From Actinoplanes lutulentus (GTDB taxonomy: Bacteria; Actinomycetota; Actinomycetes; Mycobacteriales; Micromonosporaceae): a stretch of DNA of 64,000 nt. Below are positions 24,198 through 33,601 of the stretch, in pieces (position 1 is the first letter of the stretch; the number at the start of each line of letters is the position of its first letter). Location of the stretch: assembly GCF_003259845.1 (NCBI RefSeq), contig NZ_QLMJ01000001.1, positions 434,001 to 498,000 on the forward strand, read 5' to 3'. Under the pieces are notes generated by a model that saw only the letters and a program-made list of their open reading frames with translations, ran no database searches and was not told the origin of the DNA. Both the position numbers and the translations under genes were made by a program.

Positions 24198-26876
24198 GTG
24201 ATCCTGGGCCGCCGATCGGAAATCAACGCGCTGGCGACCCTTCTCGACGGCGCGGCTTCCGGCGACGGCGGCGCTCTGGTGCTGCGCGGCGAGGCCGGGA
24301 TAGGCAAGTCCACGCTGCTCGACCACGCCGCCGAGCAGGCCTCCGCCCGCGGCCTGCGTGTGCTCGGCACCGCCGGGGTCCAGGCCGAGGTGCATATTCC
24401 GTACGCGAGCCTGCATCGTCTGCTGCGCGCCGCGCCGGACGTGTCCGGTGCCGCGGTGGAGATCCTCGGATCGCCGGACACCCTGCCGTTCCGTGCCGCA
24501 TCCGCGCTGCTCGACGTGCTGAGCGCCGACGACACCCCGGTGCTGATCACGGTCGAGGACCTCCAGTGGCTGGACGAGGCGAGCTGGGAGGCTCTCGCGT
24601 TCGTCGCGCGGCGCTTGCGCGCCGACCGCGCGGCAATGCTTCTCACCGCGCGCGACGGCCGCGACGTCAACCGCCGGCTTTCCGGTGCGGGACTTCCTGA
24701 GGTACGCCTGGAAGCGCTGACCAGGGACGACTCGGCAGCCCTGCTGGAAAGGGCAGCACCGGGGCTGGCCGCTCGCCTGGCGACGCAGGTGCTGCTGGCC
24801 GCACGGGGCAACCCGCTCGGCCTGGTGGAGCTGGGTGAGGCGGCGCTGCGTTCCGGCAGCGTGGCGATCCGGCCGAGCCGGCTGCCGCTGAGCGAACGGC
24901 TGGAGCGCACCTTCTCCGGCCTGGTCGCCGAGCTGCCGCCGGTGACCCGCTCGCTGCTGCTGGTGGCGACCCTGCACGACGGCGACGACCTGGACGAGAT
25001 CGTGCGCGCCTGCCGCCTCGTGGAGCCGCGCGCGGTCCGCCACGAGGACATCGACCCGGCCGTGGCGACCCGGCTGGTGCAGATCGACGAGCAGACCCGG
25101 GTGCAGTTCCGGCATCCGTTGCTGCGGTCCGCGCTCTACCACTCGGCAACCGCGGTGCAGCGGCGCAAGGCGCACGCGGCGCTGGCCGAGGCCCTCGCCG
25201 GTGATCCGGAACGCAGCGTCTGGCATCGGGCCGCCGCCGCTGACGCCCCCGACGAAGCGCTGGCGAGGCAGCTGACCGAGACCGCGTCGCAGGCGAGGCA
25301 CCGGCACGCCGCCGGCATCGCGCTGATGGCGTTCGAGCAGGCCGCGCGGCTCAGCGAGGATCCCGCGGCCCGTGGCCACCGATTGCTGTCCGCTTCGGAG
25401 ATGGCCTCCGAGCAGGGCGACAACGTGGCCGTCGGCCGTCTGCTGGGTGAGGTCCGAGCGCACGAGCTGGGCCAGGCCGACCGTGCCGTTTACGATCTGC
25501 GGCTGGAGACCTTCCACGGCACCCGCTTCTCCGGCGCCGACTGGCTGACCAGCGTCGCGGACGCGCTCGACACGCTCGCGCAGGCCGGCGAGGTCACCCG
25601 GTCCGTGCAGCTGCTCGACACGGTCGCCCTGCGTGTCCACTTCTCGGAGGTCGAGCCGGCCGTCACCGAGCGGCTGTCCACGGCGATCGAGGGCCTGATG
25701 GACATCTCGCCGGACCCGCAGTTACCCGGAACGCTGGGGCTGATCGCGCCGATCACCCACGGTGCGATGGTTCGCGGGCGGATCCGGGAGCAGCTGACCG
25801 CCGGTGGCAACGAGCCGTACGCCATCTTCCAGCTCGGGCTGGGAGCGTCCGCGATCGGTGACGCCCCGATGGCGTGCGAGCTGCTTGCCGTCGCCGCGGT
25901 CGGTTGCCGCGCGCAGGGCCGGCTCGGCGTGCTCTACCGGGCACTCATCTGCCACGCGATGCCGGCGGTGCACACCGGGGATGTGCGTACCGCGCTCGCG
26001 CTGCTCCCCGAGGGTGAGGCGCTGGCCCGGGAGATCGGTGAGCCGAACTGGCTGCCGGCGGCCTGGACCGCCGCCGGCACCGCGGAGGCGCTACGCGGCA
26101 ACGTGACCGCCGCCGAGGAACGTGCCGCCGCCACCGAGGCCGTGCTGCTGCCGTACGGGCGTAACCCGCTGCTCGCCGGAGTGCATCAGATCCGGGGCAT
26201 CGCGGCGCTCGGCGCGGGACGCCCGGACGAGGCGTTCCGTGAATTGAGCCGGGTCTTCGATCCGGCCGATCACTCGTACCACCTGTACACCGGCTTCTAC
26301 CTGGTGGCGCACCTGGCCGAGGCTGCGGCCGGCAGCGGCTCGCTGGCACCGCTGCGCCGGCTGGTCGAGCGGCTGGCACCGGTCGGCGAGCAGTCCCAGG
26401 CGCCGGCGCTGATGGCCGGTCTCGGGTACGCGCGAGCGGTGCTGGAGGACAGCGCCGAAGGCTGGGAGAAAGCGGTCGGCGAGGACCTGCCGGGCTGGCC
26501 GTTCGAGCAGGCGCGCCGCCGGCACGCGTACGGGTCGTGGCTGCGCCGCCGCCGCAAACCGGCCGAGTCGCGGCCGTTGCTGCGTGCCGCGGCCGCCACG
26601 TTCGACGCGCTCGGCGCCACGGCCTGGGCCGAACGGTCCCGGGCCGAGCTGCGTGCCTCCGGCGAATCGCTGCGCAAACCCGCCGAGACCGCCGCCGAGC
26701 TCACTCCACAGGAGACGCAGATCGCCCGGCTGGCCGCCGAGGGGCTGAGCAACCGGGACATCGCGGAGCGGCTGTTCCTGTCGCCGCGTACGGTCACCAC
26801 GCATCTGTCCCGGGTCTACCCGAAACTGGGCATCCGGTCGCGCGGCGAACTGGCCCGGGCACTGCGGATTACATAG
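24198..26876 (+). CDS. LuxR-family transcriptional regulator with AAA ATPase (LAL type)
   Basis: An 892-aa regulator starting MILGRRSEINALATLLDG. The Walker A GEAGIGKST lies at residues 31-39 and a Walker B-like LITVEDLQWLDEASWEALAFV near residue 113. A long helical middle of TPR-like repeats precedes the C-terminal LuxR helix-turn-helix (LTPQETQIARLAAEGLSNRDIAERLFLSPRTVTTHLSRVYPKLGI, last 60 residues). Length and order match the large ATP-binding LuxR regulators of actinomycetes, which often control secondary metabolism or sugar use. No biosynthetic genes are adjacent, so the target is unknown. It is followed 44 bp later by another large ATPase regulator. Confidence 0.9.
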   Translation: MILGRRSEINALATLLDGAASGDGGALVLRGEAGIGKSTLLDHAAEQASARGLRVLGTAGVQAEVHIPYASLHRLLRAAPDVSGAAVEILGSPDTLPFRAASALLDVLSADDTPVLITVEDLQWLDEASWEALAFVARRLRADRAAMLLTARDGRDVNRRLSGAGLPEVRLEALTRDDSAALLERAAPGLAARLATQVLLAARGNPLGLVELGEAALRSGSVAIRPSRLPLSERLERTFSGLVAELPPVTRSLLLVATLHDGDDLDEIVRACRLVEPRAVRHEDIDPAVATRLVQIDEQTRVQFRHPLLRSALYHSATAVQRRKAHAALAEALAGDPERSVWHRAAAADAPDEALARQLTETASQARHRHAAGIALMAFEQAARLSEDPAARGHRLLSASEMASEQGDNVAVGRLLGEVRAHELGQADRAVYDLRLETFHGTRFSGADWLTSVADALDTLAQAGEVTRSVQLLDTVALRVHFSEVEPAVTERLSTAIEGLMDISPDPQLPGTLGLIAPITHGAMVRGRIREQLTAGGNEPYAIFQLGLGASAIGDAPMACELLAVAAVGCRAQGRLGVLYRALICHAMPAVHTGDVRTALALLPEGEALAREIGEPNWLPAAWTAAGTAEALRGNVTAAEERAAATEAVLLPYGRNPLLAGVHQIRGIAALGAGRPDEAFRELSRVFDPADHSYHLYTGFYLVAHLAEAAAGSGSLAPLRRLVERLAPVGEQSQAPALMAGLGYARAVLEDSAEGWEKAVGEDLPGWPFEQARRRHAYGSWLRRRRKPAESRPLLRAAAATFDALGATAWAERSRAELRASGESLRKPAETAAELTPQETQIARLAAEGLSNRDIAERLFLSPRTVTTHLSRVYPKLGIRSRGELARALRIT

Positions 26877-26908
26877 TTCTACGTACGCGAGCAGCGGGTC
26901 GTGACTCG

Positions 26909-26914
26909 TAGGTT
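26909..26914 (+). promoter_or_regulatory. -10 element TAGGTT of a leaderless promoter
   Basis: TAGGTT is followed by exactly six bases and then the ATG at 26921. No ribosome-binding site is present, so a leaderless transcript is likely. Confidence 0.5.
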
Positions 26915-26920
26915 CGATGC

Positions 26921-29152
26921 ATGCCTTTAGGTGATCGCCTTCGCGAGCTTCGGCGGAGCGCCGGGCTGACGATGGAGCAGCTGTCCGAGTCGTCCGGGGT
27001 CAGTGTGCGTGCCATCAGCGACATGGAGCGCGGTCATATCCGGGCGCCTCAGCCGCGTACCCTCGCCGCTCTCGCCGGAGCGCTCAGGGTGACCGGCGCG
27101 GAGCAGTCGCGGCTGGAGGAGGACGCCCGGGCGCTGCGGATGCACACCGCCGGCGAGCGGCCCCGGCTCTGCGAGCCGCCGCGGCCGGTCGCCGACTTCG
27201 TGGGACGCGCCGCCGAGCTCGATCTGGTCCGTCAGGCTGCCATCTTGGGTACGCCCAACGGCCCGGTACCGGTCGTGGTCGTGCACGGGCAACCCGGCAT
27301 CGGCAAGACCGCGTTCGCCGTCCGGGTGACCGAGATGCTGCGCGAGCAGTTCCCGGACGGCTGTCTCTACGTGGATCTACGCGGTGTCGACGAGGACCCG
27401 CCGACCGCCGGGGAGGCCGCGACCAAGCTGCTGAAAGCCCTCGACGTGAACCCGCGCCGGATCGGCTCCACCGACGACGAGCGGTGCAGCCAGCTGCGGG
27501 CGACCCTGCGCGACCGGCGATGCCTTCTGGTGCTCGACAACGCGGCGGACGAGGCGCAGGTCCGGCCGCTGCTGCCCGGTGCCGGCGCCGGGCTGGTCGT
27601 GGTGACCAGCCGGCGGCTGCTCGGCGGGCTGGAGGGTGTGCTGCGCACCGCGCTGGCCCCGCTCGACCTGGCCGAGTCGGCCGCGCTGCTGCGGGCGATC
27701 GCCGGGCAGGCCGGCGACCCGGCGTCGGCCGGTGACGTCGACGCGGTGTCCCGGCTCTGCGGTCATCTGCCGCTGGCCCTGCGGATCGCCGGCACCCGGC
27801 TGGCGAACCGGCCGGGCTGGACGGTCGGCTCTCTGGTGGCCCGGCTCGCCGACGCCGACCGGCGGCTCGCGAACCTGCACACCGGCGACACCGGGGTGGC
27901 GGCCGCGTTCGCGCTGTCGCACGCGCAGCTCTCCGGCGAGGGACGGGCGCTGTTCCGGCGGCTCGCGCACGTGCCCGGCGCCGATTTCGCGGCGCCGCTG
28001 GCCGCGGTGCTGACCGGCTCGGATCCGGACGACGCGTCGGACCGTCTCGACGAACTGGTCGAGCTGGGACTGCTCCAGCACGAGGGTTCCGATCGCTACC
28101 GGTTCCACGACCTGATCCGGCTCTTCGCCACGGAACGGCTGCGAGCCGAGGAGCCGGCCGGGGCCCGGGCGGCTACGCGTACCCGGATGGTCCGCTGGCT
28201 GCTGGAGACGACGATCGTGGCCGGCCGGTGGTTCGAGCCCGGGTACGGCGCGCTGCCGGACGGCTGGACCGGCACGGTACCGCTCGCCACCCTGGAAGAG
28301 GCGGGCGGCTGGCTGCAGGCCGAGGCCGCGAACTGGCTGGGCGCGCTGCGGCTGGTGACCGAGGATCACCTCGTCGTGGACGTCGCCGAGGCCCTGCACT
28401 GGTTCTCCGACACGATGGTCACCTGGCCCGGCTGGTACGAGGTCTACGGCCGGTCCCGGGACGCCGCCGCCCGGCTGCCCGACCGGCGGCTCGCCGCGGT
28501 CCACCTCAACTACTTCTCCTGGGCGGCCACCGCCTGCGTCCGCCGGCTCGACGAGGGCTTACGGGCGGCTCTTGACGCGCGCCGACTCGCCGTGGAGATC
28601 GGTGACATCAAGGAGGAGGCGTGGGCGCTGCAGTACGCGGCCATGGCCTGGCGGTTCAGCGACCGTCTCGAGGAGGCCCTGGAGGCGTACCGGCAGGCGC
28701 AGCGGCTCGCCGACCGGGTCGGTGACCACGACGGTTACATCCAGCTGTTCCAGGGCATCGGGCTGACGCTGCTGGCGCTGGGCCGGCACGCCGAAGCACT
28801 CGCCGAGTTCCGGTCGACGCTGCGGGAGGTCGCGGTACGCCCGGTGTCGCCCCGCCCCGCGATGAATGCCACCCTCGTCGCCCGGACGTCAGCCGCGCAG
28901 GCCTTCGTCGAGATGGGCCGCTGGGAGGAGGCGATCGTCGAGGCGGAGCGGGCGATGCCGCTCGCTGTCGCGTACGGGGAACCGGGCGCCCTCGGTCACG
29001 TGCACCTCGCACTCGGCATGGCCCGGGCCGGCCTGGGCAGGGCCGCCGAGGCACGGGGTGAGCTGAATCGGGCGCTGGAGCTTTTCGAGAGCGTCGCGCA
29101 CGAGCATGTGACCGGCAAGGTGCGGTCCGCCCTGGCGTCGCTGACACGCTGA
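26921..29152 (+). CDS. XRE-family HTH regulator with NB-ARC ATPase and TPR-like repeats
   Basis: The 743-aa protein starts with an XRE-type helix-turn-helix (LRELRRSAGLTMEQLSESSGVSVRAISDMERGHIRAPQPRTLAALAGAL, residues 7-56). An NB-ARC ATPase follows with Walker A GQPGIGKT (123-130), Walker B-like CLLVLDNAADEAQVRPLLPG, the RNBS-like VVTSRRLLGGLEG and LCGHLPLALRIAG (GLPL box). The C-terminal half is helical and TPR-like. This domain order is common in actinomycete signal-transduction ATPases related to AfsR. The domain architecture is firm but signal and targets are unknown. It ends about 100 bp before the hydrolase genes and could regulate them. Confidence 0.9.
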   Translation: MPLGDRLRELRRSAGLTMEQLSESSGVSVRAISDMERGHIRAPQPRTLAALAGALRVTGAEQSRLEEDARALRMHTAGERPRLCEPPRPVADFVGRAAELDLVRQAAILGTPNGPVPVVVVHGQPGIGKTAFAVRVTEMLREQFPDGCLYVDLRGVDEDPPTAGEAATKLLKALDVNPRRIGSTDDERCSQLRATLRDRRCLLVLDNAADEAQVRPLLPGAGAGLVVVTSRRLLGGLEGVLRTALAPLDLAESAALLRAIAGQAGDPASAGDVDAVSRLCGHLPLALRIAGTRLANRPGWTVGSLVARLADADRRLANLHTGDTGVAAAFALSHAQLSGEGRALFRRLAHVPGADFAAPLAAVLTGSDPDDASDRLDELVELGLLQHEGSDRYRFHDLIRLFATERLRAEEPAGARAATRTRMVRWLLETTIVAGRWFEPGYGALPDGWTGTVPLATLEEAGGWLQAEAANWLGALRLVTEDHLVVDVAEALHWFSDTMVTWPGWYEVYGRSRDAAARLPDRRLAAVHLNYFSWAATACVRRLDEGLRAALDARRLAVEIGDIKEEAWALQYAAMAWRFSDRLEEALEAYRQAQRLADRVGDHDGYIQLFQGIGLTLLALGRHAEALAEFRSTLREVAVRPVSPRPAMNATLVARTSAAQAFVEMGRWEEAIVEAERAMPLAVAYGEPGALGHVHLALGMARAGLGRAAEARGELNRALELFESVAHEHVTGKVRSALASLTR

Positions 29153-29254
29153 AATGAAGTCCTGCCGGTCGTCCTGCATGGCCTGTCGAGGGCGGTGTTG
29201 GTTGGCTCGGAGTGCGGCCAGTTCGGTCGTACCCATGAAAGGTCTTTGATCTTT

Positions 29255-30061
29255 ATGTCTTCTCCCGTTTCCCGCAGAGTCGTTCTCGCAGGCACCGCTG
29301 CCGCTGCCGCCGTGGCAGCGACCGGCGTCCCCGCCGCCGCACAGGCTGCCGGCCTTCATGGCAAAGGTCCGAAGCCCACGATCGTCCTGGTGCACGGCGC
29401 GTTCGCGGACGCCGCCGGATGGTCCGATGTGATCAAGCGGCTGACCGGCGAGGGCTACACCGTGTTCGCGCCGGCCAACCCGCTGCGGGGCGTCGCCTCC
29501 GACGCGGCCTACATCGCGTCGTTCCTCGCCACCATCACCGGGCCGATCGTGCTGGTCGGGCACTCGTACGGCGGCTTCGTGATCACCAACGCGGCGACCG
29601 GCAACCCGAACGTGAAGGCGCTCGTCTACATCGCGGCGTTCGCGCCGGACGCCGGCGAGGACGTGGGCCACCTGACCGCCCAGTTCCCCGGCAGCCTGCT
29701 CGACCCGGCCACCTCGATCGACTTCCGGCCGTGGGCCGGTGGGTACGACGGATACGTCAAGAAGGACGTGTTCCGCACCGTCTTCGCCGGTGACCTGCCG
29801 CGCTCGACGACCGACGTGCTGTGGGCGACCCAGCGGCCCGGCGACGCCTCCACCCTGCAGTCGCCGTCCGGCGCGCCCGCGTGGCAGACGATCCCGTCGT
29901 TCTTCCTGGTCGCGAGCCAGGACAACCTGATCCCGCCGGCGTTGCAGCGGTTCATGGCCCAGCGCGCCGGCTCGCACACCGTCGAGGTGAAGGCGTCGCA
30001 CGTCGCGATGATCTCCCAGCCTCGCGCCGCCGCCGATCTGATCCGGAAGGCCGCCCGATGA
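29255..30061 (+). CDS. Secreted alpha/beta hydrolase with twin-arginine signal
   Basis: I chose the ATG at 29255 (268 aa), since it begins directly at a Tat-type signal: [26 protein letters not shown]. The mature enzyme has the oxyanion strand [16 protein letters not shown], the nucleophile elbow GHSYGG (Ser104), SQDNLIPP for the acid and SHVAM for the catalytic His. It belongs to the short esterase-like alpha/beta hydrolases. It overlaps the next hydrolase by 4 nt (ATGA at 30058-30061). Export of the first enzyme and cytoplasmic location of the next two suggests a pathway in which a substrate is first cut outside; this is speculative. Confidence 0.85.
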   Translation: MSSPVSRRVVLAGTAAAAAVAATGVPAAAQAAGLHGKGPKPTIVLVHGAFADAAGWSDVIKRLTGEGYTVFAPANPLRGVASDAAYIASFLATITGPIVLVGHSYGGFVITNAATGNPNVKALVYIAAFAPDAGEDVGHLTAQFPGSLLDPATSIDFRPWAGGYDGYVKKDVFRTVFAGDLPRSTTDVLWATQRPGDASTLQSPSGAPAWQTIPSFFLVASQDNLIPPALQRFMAQRAGSHTVEVKASHVAMISQPRAAADLIRKAAR

Positions 30062-30891
30062 GCTTCGTGACCACCTCCGACGGTACGGACATCTTCTACA
30101 AGGACTGGGGCGCCGGCCGGCCCGTCGTGCTCAGCCACGGCTGGCCGCTGAACTCGGACAGCTGGGAGGCGCAGCAGCTCTTCCTGGCTGACAACGGGTA
30201 CCGGGTCATCGCGCACGACCGGCGCGGCCATGGTCGTTCCACGCAGACGTGGCACGGCAACGAGATGGACACGTACGCGGACGATCTTGCTGTTCTCCTG
30301 GACTCGCTCGACCTTCGAGAGGTCACGCTCGTCGGCTTCTCCACCGGTGGCGGCGAGATCAGCCGGTACATCGGCCGGCACGGCACCTCACGGGTCGCGC
30401 AGGCCGTGCTCGTCTCGGCGGTGCCGCCGCTGATGGTGCTCCGCGACGACAACCCGGGCGGTGTGCCGCTGTCCGTTTTCGACGGCATCCGGGCCGGGTC
30501 GCTCGCTGACCGGTCGCAGCTCTACAAGGACCTGGCCGACGGGCCGTTCTTCGGCAACAACCGCGAGGGCACCTCGGTCGCGCAGGGCATCCGGGACGCG
30601 TTCTGGCTGCAGTCGATGGCGGCCGGGCACCGCAACGCGTACGAGTCGATCGCCGCGTTCTCGGCCACCGATTTCCGTGACGACCTCGCTGCCTTCGATG
30701 TGCCGACGCTCGTGATCCACGGCGACGACGACCAGGTCGTGCCGTTCGAGGTGGGCGGCAGAGCGTCGGCGGCGTTGATCAAGGACGCTGCGCTGATCGT
30801 CTATCCCGGCGCGCCGCACGGCATCACCGACACCCACAAGGAGCAGCTCGGCAACGACCTGCTCACCTTCCTGAACGGATACGCCGCATGA
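30058..30891 (+). CDS. Alpha/beta hydrolase, non-haem chloroperoxidase/arylesterase type
   Basis: The 277-aa protein matches the cofactor-free haloperoxidase branch: [46 protein letters not shown], nucleophile GFSTGGGE (Ser95), [11 protein letters not shown] with the acid, and APHGITDTH with the His. Members are esterases that show perhydrolase/bromination activity in vitro. No signal peptide. Overlaps of 4 nt on both sides couple it to the other two hydrolases. An in-frame upstream extension would run inside the preceding gene and is rejected. Confidence 0.9.
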   Translation: MSFVTTSDGTDIFYKDWGAGRPVVLSHGWPLNSDSWEAQQLFLADNGYRVIAHDRRGHGRSTQTWHGNEMDTYADDLAVLLDSLDLREVTLVGFSTGGGEISRYIGRHGTSRVAQAVLVSAVPPLMVLRDDNPGGVPLSVFDGIRAGSLADRSQLYKDLADGPFFGNNREGTSVAQGIRDAFWLQSMAAGHRNAYESIAAFSATDFRDDLAAFDVPTLVIHGDDDQVVPFEVGGRASAALIKDAALIVYPGAPHGITDTHKEQLGNDLLTFLNGYAA

Positions 30892-31679
30892 GCACGATCG
30901 TTCTGATCCACGGTCTCTGGGTCACGCCCCGTAGCTGGGAGCAGTGGATTCCCTATCTGCGGGCTCAGGGGCACACGGTGATCGCGCCGGCGTACCCGGG
31001 TTTTGAGGTCGAGGTGGAGGCGCTGCGGGCGGACCCGTCGGTGATCGCCTCGTTGACGGTGCCGGAGACGGTGGCGCATCTTGAGAGCGTTATCGCTGAT
31101 CTGCCGGAGAAGCCGATCCTCATCGGGCACTCCTTCGGCGGCACGCTCACCCAGCTGCTGCTCGACCGCGGGCACGGCGCGGCCGGTGTCGTCATCGACT
31201 CGGCGCCGCCGGAAGGCATCCGGGTCACCCCGCCGTCGCAGCTCAAGTCGCTCTTCCCGATCCTGAACAACCCGGCGAAGCGGCACGAGGCAGCCGGTTT
31301 CACCGCGGAGCAGTTCCACTACGCCTTCACCAACACGCTTCCCGAGGACGCGGCGCTGGAGGCGTACGAGCGTTACGCCATCCCGGCACCCGGAAGCTGG
31401 GTCTGGACCTACGGCCTGATCGCCAACTTCAAGCCGGGCAAGCAGGAGACCTGGGTCGACTATCACAACGCCGGCCGGGCGCCGCTGCTGTTCATCGGCG
31501 GCGGCAAGGACCACATCATGCCGCCCGCGGTGAACAAGTCGAACGCCAGCCATTACAAGGCGCCGGGCACGATCACCGAGTACCACGAGTTCCCGGACCG
31601 CTCACACTGGACCTGCGGTGAGCCGGGCTGGGAAGCGGTCGCCGATTACGCCGTCGAATGGGCACTCAAGCACGCCTGA
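30888..31679 (+). CDS. Alpha/beta hydrolase
   Basis: The 263-aa cytoplasmic enzyme shows [28 protein letters not shown], the nucleophile motif GHSFGG (Ser82), [12 protein letters not shown] after it, [10 protein letters not shown] with the probable acid and [12 protein letters not shown] with the catalytic His. The sequence looks like the putative esterases often found next to haloperoxidase-like genes. The start overlaps the preceding stop by 4 nt. A stem-loop follows, closing a three-gene operon. Confidence 0.85.
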   Translation: MSTIVLIHGLWVTPRSWEQWIPYLRAQGHTVIAPAYPGFEVEVEALRADPSVIASLTVPETVAHLESVIADLPEKPILIGHSFGGTLTQLLLDRGHGAAGVVIDSAPPEGIRVTPPSQLKSLFPILNNPAKRHEAAGFTAEQFHYAFTNTLPEDAALEAYERYAIPAPGSWVWTYGLIANFKPGKQETWVDYHNAGRAPLLFIGGGKDHIMPPAVNKSNASHYKAPGTITEYHEFPDRSHWTCGEPGWEAVADYAVEWALKHA

Positions 31680-31686
31680 CCTGCGA

Positions 31687-31710
31687 GGGTGGCGCCTCCG
31701 GGCGCCACCC
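31687..31710 (+). terminator. Hairpin terminator of the hydrolase operon
   Basis: A perfect 10-bp stem GGGTGGCGCC/GGCGCCACCC with a TCCG loop starts eight bases after the stop codon and is followed by CTGTTT. Confidence 0.75.
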
Positions 31711-31773
31711 CTGTTTCTGCGAAGATCCCCATGGGTACGCTCCCAAGCAACTTCACCCGGGAGGATCCGCACC

Positions 31774-32172
31774 GTGATCGCGCTGCTGCTCGACATCGCC
31801 AACATCCTGGGCGGGCTGCTGCTCGCGGTGCCGCTGTTCCGCGGCCTGCCGAACGTCGGCGACCCGATCGGCCGGTTCACCGACAAGATCGCGCCGTGGG
31901 CATGGCTGGTCGGCCTGCTGGCTCTGATCACCGGCGGCTATTACCTGATCGTGCACCTGTTCTCCGGCCCGCACGTCTTCCACTTCGAGGTGGTCGGCAT
32001 CGCGGTCGGTGTGATCCTGCTCTGGGACCGGCTGACCGGCCGCCGCGCGCTGACCGTCGGCGGCGAGAACCCGGGCGGACAGGGCGTGCTGTCCGGCCGG
32101 GCTCTGCTGCTCGCCATTTTCGGGGTGATCGCGATCATCGTCGGCCTGCAGGGGTTGTTCACCCCGAACTAG
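31774..32172 (+). CDS. Small membrane protein, four helices
   Basis: A GTG at 31774 lies 8 nt after GGGAGGA and gives 132 aa. Four hydrophobic segments are visible: IALLLDIANILGGLLLAVPLF, WAWLVGLLALITGGYYLIVHLF, FEVVGIAVGVILLWDRLTG and ALLLAIFGVIAIIVGLQGLF. There is no recognisable catalytic motif and I cannot name a family. It is transcribed separately from the hydrolase operon, since a terminator lies between. Confidence 0.7.
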   Translation: MIALLLDIANILGGLLLAVPLFRGLPNVGDPIGRFTDKIAPWAWLVGLLALITGGYYLIVHLFSGPHVFHFEVVGIAVGVILLWDRLTGRRALTVGGENPGGQGVLSGRALLLAIFGVIAIIVGLQGLFTPN

Positions 32173-32177
32173 GGTTT

Positions 32178-32336
32178 TTATCCTGGGTTGTCGGAGCTGC
32201 GCGTTAGGCGTTGGTCCTCCCGGCGCAGGCTGCGCGCGGCGTCTTCCCGGGACGAGCGGTAACGAGAGACGCGCTGCTTGGGGTTCCGGTTGAACCCGGG
32301 CACGAAGAACGAGGCTACGTCCTGCCAGTGCTGCAT
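32178..32336 (-). CDS. Small basic protein, 52 aa
   Basis: A short frame with an excellent ribosome site (GGAG seven bases before the ATG at 32336) reads MQHWQDVASFFVPGFN and ends RLTRSSDNPG. The C-terminal half is rich in Arg and Ser (RVSRYRSSREDAARSLRRED). It has no signal peptide or membrane helix and I know no homologue. It lies 137 bp downstream of the CAP gene on the same strand, in the side of that gene not included in the inverted duplication. The strong ribosome site and G/C-rich third positions argue that it is real. Confidence 0.5.
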   Translation of the reverse strand: MQHWQDVASFFVPGFNRNPKQRVSRYRSSREDAARSLRREDQRLTRSSDNPG

Positions 32337-32473
32337 GATCTTGCTCCTGTCGCGAAATGCCGGATGGCGGCATTCACGCTCCCTCAAGACATCCAAGCCT
32401 GGCGATCGATTTTCCCGGCATGAGGGATCCGCCGTCACCGAATCTCGGCGACCCGGACACGGCGATGGGTCTT

Positions 32474-32968
32474 TCAGTAACCGAAGTCCTGGGTGTAGTA
32501 CGGGGTGCCGTTGGCGGAGTACACGGCGCCGACGCCGACGGTCTTGGACTTGCAGTTGAGGATGTTGGTGCGGTGGCCCGGGCTCTTCATCCAGCCGTTG
32601 ACGACCTGGGCGGCGGTGCGGTAGCCGTAGGCGACGTTCTCCGCCGACGGGTTGGCGAAGCCGGCGGCCTTGGCGCGGGCGACGAAGTTCGAGTTGCCAC
32701 GCCCGGTGTGCGAGAACTTCCCGGTCTGGGCCATGAACGCGCTGTGGCCGCGGGCGGCGACGGTCAGCTTGGCGTCGACCTTCAGCGCTGCGCAGCCGTT
32801 CGACGTGCGCTGGACGTTGATGAGGCGGTTGATCTCGGTCTGCAGGGTGGTCTCGCTGGTCTTCGCCGGTGCTGCCTGGGAGGGGCTGGCGGTCATCGTG
32901 GCGAGGCCGAGGGCGGCCGGGGCGATGAGGGCAGCGGCCAGGGCGAAGCGGCGAAGAACGTTGCGCAA
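32474..32968 (-). CDS. Secreted CAP-domain (SCP/PR-1-like) protein, copy 1
   Basis: The 164-aa protein starts at a TTG (32968) after AAAGGGACC; the second copy in the window has the same TTG and the same context. A signal peptide (RNVLRRFALAAALIAPAALGLAT, cleavage near residue 32) precedes a short CAP domain: LQTEINRLINVQRTSNGCAALKVDAKLT, the conserved HSAFM and FSHTGR histidines, ENVAYGYRTAAQVVNGWMKSPGHRTNIL and GVGAVYSANGTPYYTQDFGY. Actinomycete CAP proteins are exported and of mostly unknown function. It differs from copy 2 (37964-38458) at only four residues. Confidence 0.9.
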   Translation of the reverse strand: MRNVLRRFALAAALIAPAALGLATMTASPSQAAPAKTSETTLQTEINRLINVQRTSNGCAALKVDAKLTVAARGHSAFMAQTGKFSHTGRGNSNFVARAKAAGFANPSAENVAYGYRTAAQVVNGWMKSPGHRTNILNCKSKTVGVGAVYSANGTPYYTQDFGY

Positions 32969-33079
32969 GAGGTCCCTTTCGGCAGGTCAATGTTGCTTGC
33001 GCTGTTCTCTTCGGCCCTACCGCCGCCCACTGGATTAGCGACCCGGAGCGCATCGGTCACCGTCCGGTTGCCGGAAACC

Positions 33080-33325
33080 CCCGGCTTAACGCCAGGGTCG
33101 CCGCCAGCGACAGCCGGCCGCCCTGGCGTTAAGCCGGAATCGACCGGCTGCACGTCCTGGTCGCCGTGGGCGACAGCTAGGAGCCGTAACGTTAAGCCGC
33201 GATCGAGCTGAACGCCACGTTCGCCACCAGCGACAGCCGGCAGCCCTGGCGTTAAGCCGGAAACCGGGCCGTACACCACGGTCGCCGCCCACGACAGCCG
33301 GAAGCCGTGGTGTGCAGCCGCCCGG
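33080..33325. repeat. Array of four palindromic units upstream of CAP copy 1
   Basis: Four units of about 60-63 bp share the form GGCTTAACGCCAGGG, GTCGCCGCCAGCGAC (itself an inverted repeat), then CCCTGGCGTTAAGCC. The outer arms pair perfectly over 15 bp in the first unit. The same unit, inverted, occurs three times before CAP copy 2 (37675-37855). Confidence 0.75.
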
Positions 33326-33523
33326 GGCCGACTGCCCCTGAGCTGGCGCACCGGCGCTACGCCATCCGCCTCCGCACAGCGCTGAAAACCGGCCGGACCG
33401 GCTGGCGCACAGAGGCATGGCCGACACCGCAGGTCCAGCCGCATCTCATCGCCGGGCTCCGGGCGTCGCGACCACGACCAGGACCACGACCCAGCCCCGC
33501 CCAGGGTGAGTGAGCCCCCCTCC

Positions 33524-33583
33524 TTGACATCGACACTCACCCATGCGAGAACTGGTTTCCACCGTGTGATGTTTACGTAAACA
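33524..33583 (+). promoter_or_regulatory. GH30 promoter with LacI-type operator
   Basis: TTGACA (33524-33529) is a consensus -35 box, with a weak -10 (AGAACT, 33548-33553). Downstream lies a perfect 14-bp palindrome TGTTTACGTAAACA (33570-33583), a sequence with the central CG typical of LacI/GalR-family operators. Placed after the presumed start site, it would block transcription in the absence of the sugar inducer. The regulator gene is not in the window. Confidence 0.6.
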
Positions 33584-33601
33584 GACCACGAAAGGACGCC
33601 C

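Larger units (their letters stand above)
32969..33601. other. Non-coding gap: CAP promoter region, palindromic array, GH30 promoter
   Basis: This gap of 633 bp holds the upstream region of CAP copy 1 (32969-33075, about 80% identical to that of copy 2), the palindromic array, a stretch of about 190 bp without recognised features (33326-33515), and the GH30 promoter with its operator. Long open frames in it are on both strands and follow the repeat period. Confidence 0.6.

Noticed and set aside
23613..25640. 675-aa open frame opposite the LAL regulator
   Set aside because: It is antisense to a gene with clear Walker and HTH motifs and shows no domain of its own.
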